The notes under the pieces are model-generated. The model had not been told where the DNA came from. It saw only the letters and a list, made by a program, of their open reading frames with translations, and ran no database searches. 64,000 nt of DNA, from assembly GCF_026127265.1 (NCBI RefSeq), contig NZ_WWFG01000008.1:41754-105753 (forward strand). Reading direction: 5' to 3'. Positions 58,941 through 64,000 of this stretch are shown in pieces. The position numbers and the translations under genes were made by a program. This stretch comes from Nostoc sp. KVJ3 (lineage in GTDB: Bacteria > Cyanobacteriota > Cyanobacteriia > Cyanobacteriales > Nostocaceae). Positions within the stretch are counted from its first letter, which is position 1; each line of letters begins with the position of its first letter.

Positions 58941-59402
58941 TTAATCCTCCAGAGCATGGTAACGAGCTTTTAGCATTTTTCCCCAGATTGCATTGTAAGG
59001 ATGTACAACCTGTGTAGGTTGATTGTGTCTAAAAATGAGCCTTCCTTCATTTGCCCACTGAAAAATCCCACCGCTCAAGTTATAAATGCACTTCATCCCA
59101 GTTTCATTAAGCTGCTGGGCTAATTTGGCGCTACGGTAGCCAACGGAACAGTACACGACAATTGGGTTGTCTTTTGCCACTGTAGAAAGTACTGCTAAGT
59201 CAGGTATAAGAGGATCTATCTGTGTTGCTGTTTCGATATGGCTCACCGCATATTCTGTCTGACTTCGTGCATCCAGCACTAATGGCCGCGGCTTTCCAGA
59301 ATATAATAGCAATTGAGCGAATTCCTTGCTTGTAATTTCCTCAACATTAGGAAACTTCAATCTAATCAGAAGTTTAAGAAACTTAAACGTAAGTGATTGC
59401 AT
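58941..59402 (-). CDS. Rhodanese-domain protein
   Basis: The protein has 153 residues, with a short amphipathic front and one rhodanese domain: PRPLVLDARSQTEYAVSHIE and the active-site loop VVYCSVGYRSAKLAQQL with catalytic Cys, then IYNLSGGIFQWANEGRLIF. Such single-domain proteins transfer sulfane sulfur; a CSVGYRS loop of six residues fits a sulfurtransferase. In cyanobacteria it is often near TIGR04283 glycosyltransferases, as here. Confidence 0.85.
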   Translation of the reverse strand: MQSLTFKFLKLLIRLKFPNVEEITSKEFAQLLLYSGKPRPLVLDARSQTEYAVSHIETATQIDPLIPDLAVLSTVAKDNPIVVYCSVGYRSAKLAQQLNETGMKCIYNLSGGIFQWANEGRLIFRHNQPTQVVHPYNAIWGKMLKARYHALED

Positions 59403-59633
59403 TTGTAAAAGTATACTTTCGTTTTTATAGATAGTTTTAAGTTTGATTGGATCACGAGTATGATTTAAAAGACTTTTAAAGCTCTATGAGCTATTAGTTA
59501 TCGAAAATAAATTTAAATATGGATTTGACAAACAGTTACCCACAGCTATTACAGATTCATAGACAATTGTAAAAAGTTGCATTGATTTCAAAGAGGGATT
59601 TACCTCTCCCCATAATGTAACTGTATTTGTTTG

Positions 59634-60722
59634 CTAAGTCCAATAAAGAATTCCCGCATTTGAAAAGCGCCTACTAATCTCCGTCTCAAAAAAGCAACGC
59701 AACGCCTTCATTGTGTCCTTGTCGTAAACGTACTTCGTTCCGCCAAACTTATTACGCTTGACACTGCGTTTTGCCTCATCCATCTCTAATTTTGATTGCG
59801 GATACCAAGTTCGTAAAACTTCTTTTGACCCAGGTGTGAACCGATGCGAGATTAGTTCAAAAGTAAGGTTACACTCAAAATCCAGTGCCTCGTTTATCTG
59901 GTCAAACAAAGAACTATAGTGCATCTGCCAATCGTCTATCGGTATAATTGGCGCAATAACTAAGCCTACTGGATAACCACCACCGCCACGCTCTAATGGT
60001 AGCGCTAACCGTCGCAATGCATTCAGTCTGTATGTTACAGATGCTGTGCCACCTTCAAACTTGCCAGAAATCGGCGCTGCATTAACACTCATCCGACAAC
60101 GGGTATGCCCATTGTGTGGGAGGTCAAATAACCCATCCACAGCATCAAATTTCGATACCCAACGTAAATGTGCATTACTACGAGTGCCAAAGTAACGAAT
60201 ACATTCAGCAAGGCTTCCAGTTAGATGTTCAATACCCAATGGGTCTGTGTAACAGCTAACTTCAAAACTCGTGTTTTGACTTTGTTGCTCGTAGTTAGCT
60301 AAGTTCTCTAATATCTGCGGTAAGTTAGCAAAAACGCGGATGACAGGTGGTCCCGACAAACTACCAGCTAAGTAGCAGTATTGACAATGAGCCGGACAAC
60401 CTTCAGCAATGTGAAACTGCCAATCCGCAGAAGGTGGAATGGGACTCAGTTTAAAAGAACTGGGTGGTGCAGTAACCACTGCTAAGGTACGCTTGGCGAT
60501 GTTGTAAGTATCCCGCTCAGACTCACCACGCAGTCCCTTGAGACGATTCTGTGATAATTCTTCGATTGGTAAGTTAAGTGACTCTATACGTGCAAGAATC
60601 TGCTGCCCCCAAACCTCATTTAAGGCAGCAGGTGTAAACAGTACCCGTTCAGGTATCCACAATCTTGGCGATGTTACTTGTGTATCTGATAGTGAAACCT
60701 GGTTTGTAATTGTATTCAGCAA
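59634..60722 (-). CDS. Spore photoproduct lyase-like radical SAM protein
   Basis: This 362-residue protein has N-terminal PRLWIPERVLFTPAALNEVW and the radical SAM cluster motif C-x3-C-x2-C in EGCPAHCQYCYLAGSLSGPP. SPL-like segments SCYTDPLGIEHLTGSL, MSVNAAPISGKFEGGTASV and IAPIIPIDDW follow. Spore photoproduct lyases split thymine dimers using S-adenosylmethionine; the cyanobacterial relatives are not spore proteins and their substrate is unproven. Intact. It is next to the RemA-like gene, transcribed in the same direction (37-base gap). Confidence 0.82.
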   Translation of the reverse strand: MLNTITNQVSLSDTQVTSPRLWIPERVLFTPAALNEVWGQQILARIESLNLPIEELSQNRLKGLRGESERDTYNIAKRTLAVVTAPPSSFKLSPIPPSADWQFHIAEGCPAHCQYCYLAGSLSGPPVIRVFANLPQILENLANYEQQSQNTSFEVSCYTDPLGIEHLTGSLAECIRYFGTRSNAHLRWVSKFDAVDGLFDLPHNGHTRCRMSVNAAPISGKFEGGTASVTYRLNALRRLALPLERGGGGYPVGLVIAPIIPIDDWQMHYSSLFDQINEALDFECNLTFELISHRFTPGSKEVLRTWYPQSKLEMDEAKRSVKRNKFGGTKYVYDKDTMKALRCFFETEISRRFSNAGILYWT

Positions 60723-60759
60723 TATCTTTCTCCGTTATTTAGTTTGCTGATTTCTGCAA

Positions 60760-61116
60760 TTAATTTTCAAGGACTTGCTTAATTCGTCGCTCTAGCAGGT
60801 CAAGATCCAAACTGCCTTCATCACGGTTAATTCTACGCACAGTCGAATTAACATTACCTAAATTTACCAATAAATCTTGAAGAATTTCTTGCTGCTGCCG
60901 TGCTTGGGTAACTTCGCGTGGCTCCTGTACTAAATCACGTACAATGGTATCTTCAGCACGAGAGGCGATAATTGGATCGCTTTGCCCTTGAATGTGAACA
61001 AAGGTTCGTCGCCCAGTACCTCGTTCTTCTTCTATTGGTATAACTGCCGTTACTTGGTCAGAACGCACATATTTTCCAAATCCTAAATGGACTAGCTCTG
61101 ATGAGAGTATTTTCAT
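60760..61116 (-). CDS. RemA/DUF370-like small regulator
   Basis: The 118-residue protein reads LVHLGFGKYVRSDQVTAVIP, RGTGRRTFVHIQGQSDPIIA, SRAEDTIVRDL. The GFG-x-x-V and GRRT segments resemble RemA (DUF370), which in Bacillus activates matrix genes by DNA binding. The C-terminal half is a Gln-rich helix not found in RemA. The assignment is by motif only. It precedes the SPL-like gene. Confidence 0.45.
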   Translation of the reverse strand: MKILSSELVHLGFGKYVRSDQVTAVIPIEEERGTGRRTFVHIQGQSDPIIASRAEDTIVRDLVQEPREVTQARQQQEILQDLLVNLGNVNSTVRRINRDEGSLDLDLLERRIKQVLEN

Positions 61117-61402
61117 ATAGTTGAAGCCTAATTTTTAAATCTTACTTATATTATAAAATCTCCAAAAGTGACTTAAAGCCATAGACCATACGGGTTATAC
61201 CCAATTGAAAGTAGTAGTTATATCAATACTTGTCGGGTTTTTGGGAAAAGGTTTTGGGAAAAGGGAAAGAAAAAACCTTTAACCCAACCCCAAAAACCAA
61301 ATTATGAGTTCAAAATGCACAAAGCGAGTAGTATTGGAGGAGTCTGAATCTCAAAAATTACTTGTTCCTTCTACCCTCTACAAGAACTGCCTTCTGCCTT
61401 CT

Positions 61403-61648
61403 TCAATACTTCTTCCCACTGAGCAAATGGTTGATAATTTGAGGTAAGTTAACAATTTCGTGCATCAAGTCTTGTGGACTAAATCCTAAAACCTTCAAGA
61501 TAATCACGATGACAACAATTGCGATTGCTGTACTGAGGAATGTCTTTAATAAATCTAGTAATGCCCTGAAAATTAACAAAGCGACAATCACTGCCGCAAC
61601 TAAAATAATTAAATTAACTGGCATATTCTTGCAGGGGTTTATCTCCAA
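61403..61648 (-). CDS. Small membrane protein
   Basis: Best read from ATG 61624 (MPVNLIILVAAVIVALLIFR), giving about 73 residues with two hydrophobic helices and the tail GFSPQDLMHEIVNLPQIINH. Small proteins of this type are common and uncharacterised in cyanobacteria. The true start is uncertain. Confidence 0.5.
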   Translation of the reverse strand: MEINPCKNMPVNLIILVAAVIVALLIFRALLDLLKTFLSTAIAIVVIVIILKVLGFSPQDLMHEIVNLPQIINHLLSGKKY

Positions 61649-61668
61649 AAATCATTCAGAAGGCAGAA

Positions 61669-61806
61669 GTACGTTCGCGCAGCGTCCCGTAGGGAAGGCA
61701 GAAGGCTTTTATGGAACCCACGTTTTTAAACGTGGGCATTGTTGCAATGACACAATGCAAGTCGCGGCACTTTCCGCGACGCTCGTAGACTCGCTTTGCC
61801 GCCGGC
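61669..61806. repeat. Cluster of interspersed short repeats with a hairpin
   Basis: It contains GTTCGCGCAGCGTCCCGTAG and GCGGCACTTTCCGCGACGCT, Nostoc-type repeat units, plus a perfect hairpin CCCACGTTT-TT-AAACGTGGG at 61717-61736. No coding function is evident. Confidence 0.6.
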
Positions 61807-61807
61807 G

Positions 61808-62053
61808 CTATCGATACAATTCTTTTTTTAAACTGGGCAATAACCCTGCAACTTTAGTTTTTATTAATACTCCTTTCCTTCTGCCAACTGAGCCTCCTGC
61901 CCTCTGCCTTTCTTGTAAACCTGGAATTATAGACTCAAGTCTTTGTTCAAAGAGGCTTTTGTGCAGTTCTTGCAATTCTGCTAGAGGGAAAGATACTGGA
62001 ATTACCCTGCCACAAAGATTATAAATCAAAATCAAGGCTGAATGTTTCTCCAT
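61808..62053 (-). CDS. Hypothetical frame overlapping parR
   Basis: From ATG 62053 the product has 81 residues: MEKHSALILIYNLCGRVIPV, then LAELQELHKSLFEQRLESII and a basic tail. It overlaps the parR end by 35 bases in another frame and runs into repeat sequence. A decayed gene behind parR is as likely as a real one. Confidence 0.25.
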   Translation of the reverse strand: MEKHSALILIYNLCGRVIPVSFPLAELQELHKSLFEQRLESIIPGLQERQRAGGSVGRRKGVLIKTKVAGLLPSLKKELYR

Positions 62054-62309
62054 CAGAATCTTCTTCTTCCTCTTCTGCAAATGGAGTTGAACTCCAAGAT
62101 GTGACTTTGTTATCTTCAGTATTAATTGGCGTGAAAGCTACTTGTTGTGTGGGAAATGCACCCTTCCTGAAAGCAAAATAGCAATCAATGATAAAGTAGA
62201 GCGTCTCCAGGTAACTCTTGCCTAGTTGCTGTGATTCGGCAAATATCCGCTCTCGGTAGCTATCTTTGATCCGAACTTTTTCTGGAGTTAAGTCAAGTTT
62301 GTCTGCCAT
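62019..62309 (-). CDS. ParR-like partition adaptor
   Basis: This protein has about 96 residues from ATG 62309 (MADKLDLTPEKVRIKDSYRE), with helices in the ribbon-helix-helix size range (RIFAESQQLGKSYLETLYFIIDCYF). The C-terminus is acidic (EEEEEDSDGETFSLDFDL), which in ParR proteins contacts the ParM filament. It follows parM with a six-base gap. The order centromere, parM, parR is that of type II partition loci. Confidence 0.65.
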   Translation of the reverse strand: MADKLDLTPEKVRIKDSYRERIFAESQQLGKSYLETLYFIIDCYFAFRKGAFPTQQVAFTPINTEDNKVTSWSSTPFAEEEEEDSDGETFSLDFDL

Positions 62310-62314
62310 TGCGA

Positions 62315-63272
62315 TCACTTAATAGATGTAGATGCTGAATTCTTACTGCTGATGGTTTTTGCCATCTCTAAAAGCCCAGAGACATTGGCTTCCACCGGGT
62401 TGTCCAGGATTTTGAAGCCGTTTTTCTCCAACAGCTTCTTAAATCCTGGTAAAAGGCAGCCTCCACCTATCGCCCAGATTTCATCCCCTTGGTGCTTGGC
62501 ATCCAATGTAAGATTCACCACTTTCTTCAAGTATTTTTCATACCAATCTTTTAAAGAAGCACTGTATATATCTTTGATATCGATGTCACGGCTGTATCTG
62601 GTATGCCCCATTTCCAAACAAAATCGGATTTTGGATGGATCTCCGATTTTTCCGCCATTTAAATGTTTCATTTTTTGGGAGATATCATCGATGAGAACTT
62701 CTACACCGATGGGGTAGGCGGTGTGAACTTCTCGTTGACCCCGGTTGTAACGAGAATACAGGGTTGTTCCATTGCCAAAGTCTAAAATGGTTAATTTTTT
62801 GGGTAGTGGATGCCCAAACAATGCACCCATCCCTCTAGTACAACTTTCAGCACTTCTACTTTTACTTCTGATTGCTTGCCAGAAGTATTGGCTGATATTC
62901 TCCATTGAGTACTTTTTGTAGTTCTGATGCCAGAGCAACGTCATGTAAGCTGACGACTAATTTTAAGTGCCAAGCCTTACGGTGTGGGAGATGTGCCAAT
63001 GCACCCAATAAAGTCAATAATGCGTTGTTGACTTTGTTTTCATTATTGTCTGTGTTGCGGTCAAAATAATTTCCTGTACGGTAAGCTGACTCTCCAACAG
63101 TGTAAGCACTGCCGTTAAAAACTACACGCCCTGGAACATCTTCCATCTCGGCATTAGTTATATAGCTGGGGACACGAACTACTTCAAAGCCTTCGACTAA
63201 AAGTTTGAGACTTCCGTAACCGTTATCGAAACCCGCAGGAAAAATTTTTTGTAAGGTGTGAATGTTTGACAT
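62315..63272 (-). pseudogene. ParM-type actin-like partition protein, two frameshifts
   Basis: The start is ATG 63272 (MSNIHTLQKIFPAGFDNGYG) with GGAG upstream. The first frame runs to about 62888 (VLNGEYQPILLASNQ). A 12-codon block VKVEVLKVVLEG then lies in a second frame, and from about 62845 the third frame reads MGALFGHPLPKKLTILDFGN (the phosphate-2 motif), GDEIWAIGGGCLLPGFKKLL (adenosine motif) to the stop. Each shift is a one-base loss. The repaired length is about 320 residues, normal for ParM. It would form the filament that segregates the plasmid. Confidence 0.8.
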
Positions 63273-63688
63273 AGGCTCCAAGGTAATACGCTTTGATTTG
63301 TGAAAGCTATCTGTTGAGATAATTTTGGGGAGTGTGGGAGAGAAAAATAAAATAACTACCCCTTTTTGATCCAGACTCAAGAGTTTATCATAACCCCTTG
63401 GGGGCTAAGTGGGGTACAAAATCTCAGTCAGTCAAATGTACCCCATATAGCACCTATACATATCCTATATAGGGGTCAAAATCCCACCAAAGTCTCGAAC
63501 TATTGTTGGGGTATATATAGCCCCCATACAGCCCCCATCAGGATTTTTTGAAATCTTTTTATCAATGCAGCAGAAATTAATTTAGATCATCGTTGACTCT
63601 TTGATTTATACTTTAATATCAATTTTTTGTTGAAAAGCAATTTAGTTTTGATCTTTAACTTCTTGCTGACTATGTAACGAGTGCGTTA
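63273..63688. promoter_or_regulatory. Candidate parC centromere and parM promoter
   Basis: TGGGGTACA (63410-63418) and its perfect inverse TGTACCCCA (63437-63445) are followed by CCTATATAGGGG, TTGGGGTATATATAGCCCCC and another AGCCCCCAT. So at least five G4/C4 blocks with TATA cores lie within 140 bp. Tandem short repeats upstream of parM are typical of parC sites. No gene was recognised. Confidence 0.55.
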
Positions 63689-63877
63689 TTACTTGCTTAC
63701 AGGTTCAGCTTTCTCAACTGAATCATCATTAATACCCAAAGTCAATTGCAAAAGAGTTTTTTTTTGGGCGTAAGCTTTCACGACCTGCCGATAAACTTCA
63801 TAGTTAGTAGGTAGCGTATTCTGTGCATTACCCACTCCATAGGTCATTTGCAATTGTTGGGTCATCTTGGCCAACAA
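63689..63877 (-). CDS. Small hypothetical protein at the right edge
   Basis: This is a 62-residue helical frame, MLAKMTQQLQMTYGVGNAQN, then YEVYRQVVKAYAQKKTLLQL and an acidic tail. The frame is closed by a stop about 20 bases upstream; the first codon may be TTG with AGGAG close by. No family is recognised. Confidence 0.4.
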   Translation of the reverse strand: MLAKMTQQLQMTYGVGNAQNTLPTNYEVYRQVVKAYAQKKTLLQLTLGINDDSVEKAEPVSK

Positions 63878-64000
63878 CTGCTCCTGGTGGTTTCAATACA
63901 TTCCGATTCACCACTGAAGTATTCGTTCATGTTTCAATGCGTGGCTGTGGTTGACTAGTTAGATCATTGGCATACTTGACTTGCCAGGAGTAACTGGTGA

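Noticed and set aside
1..64000. CRISPR arrays, tRNA and rRNA genes
   Set aside because: No regularly spaced repeats with unique spacers and no cloverleaf or rRNA-like segments were found on reading through; the only short tandem repeats are at 24.6, 54.6 and 63.4 kb.

Overview
The window looks like accessory DNA of a filamentous, heterocyst-type cyanobacterium (Nostoc/Anabaena group). Supporting evidence: many HIP1 octamers (GCGATCGC), a PEP-CTERM protein, cyanobacterial-style IS elements and short interspersed repeats, a DUF1392-type gene, and a long replication-protein tail resembling cyanobacterial plasmid Rep proteins. A MobV relaxase and two ParM-type partition loci make a large plasmid, or a chromosome segment holding integrated plasmid material, the most likely source. 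No tRNA, rRNA or CRISPR array was seen.

Layout. 0-10 kb: PEP-CTERM beta-propeller, decayed IS4 element, Tat-exported amine oxidase, asparagine synthetase followed by an HpxZ/AtzH-like gene, short tyrosine recombinase, then a long gene-poor stretch. 9.8-20 kb: mobile-element zone. A Tn3-family transposon joins a truncated amt gene to a truncated lysR gene; an IS5-family element joins a broken msrA to a truncated ASCH gene; then an Rpn/DUF4351 gene and an ISAs1 element. 20-36 kb: plasmid-like block. DUF192, an AAA+ ATPase broken by a stop, a MobV relaxase fused to a TOPRIM-like domain, a repeat cluster, a ParM-like partition pair, small membrane proteins, and a ~1,600-codon gene with the hallmarks of a two-barrel (RdRP/YonO-like) RNA polymerase, followed by a TPR gene split by an IS. 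36-48 kb: mostly housekeeping-type genes and remnants (MtfA peptidase, PhoD fragment, J-domain protein, gnd remnant plus intact zwf, LssY_C, AI-2E exporter, VIT/CCC1, LLM oxidoreductase). 48-54 kb: truncated plasmid Rep gene abutting a group II intron RT fragment, a small proline-rich peptide gene, DUF1392, IS1634, LuxR regulator. 54-61 kb: HU, acyltransferase, then a partly decayed set resembling arsenosugar-type gene neighbourhoods (DUF547, TIGR04283-like glycosyltransferase, rhodanese, SPL-like radical SAM). 61-64 kb: second ParM/ParR pair with a candidate centromere.

The dominant theme is decay. At least ten genes carry in-frame stops or one-base indels, and several genes end exactly at mobile-element ends. 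The four in-frame stops are each explainable as a single C-to-T change, while the indels sit mostly in short homopolymers, so true pseudogenes and residual sequencing error both have to be considered. The most interesting item is the polymerase-like gene at 29,072-33,860 beside the partition and mobilization genes.
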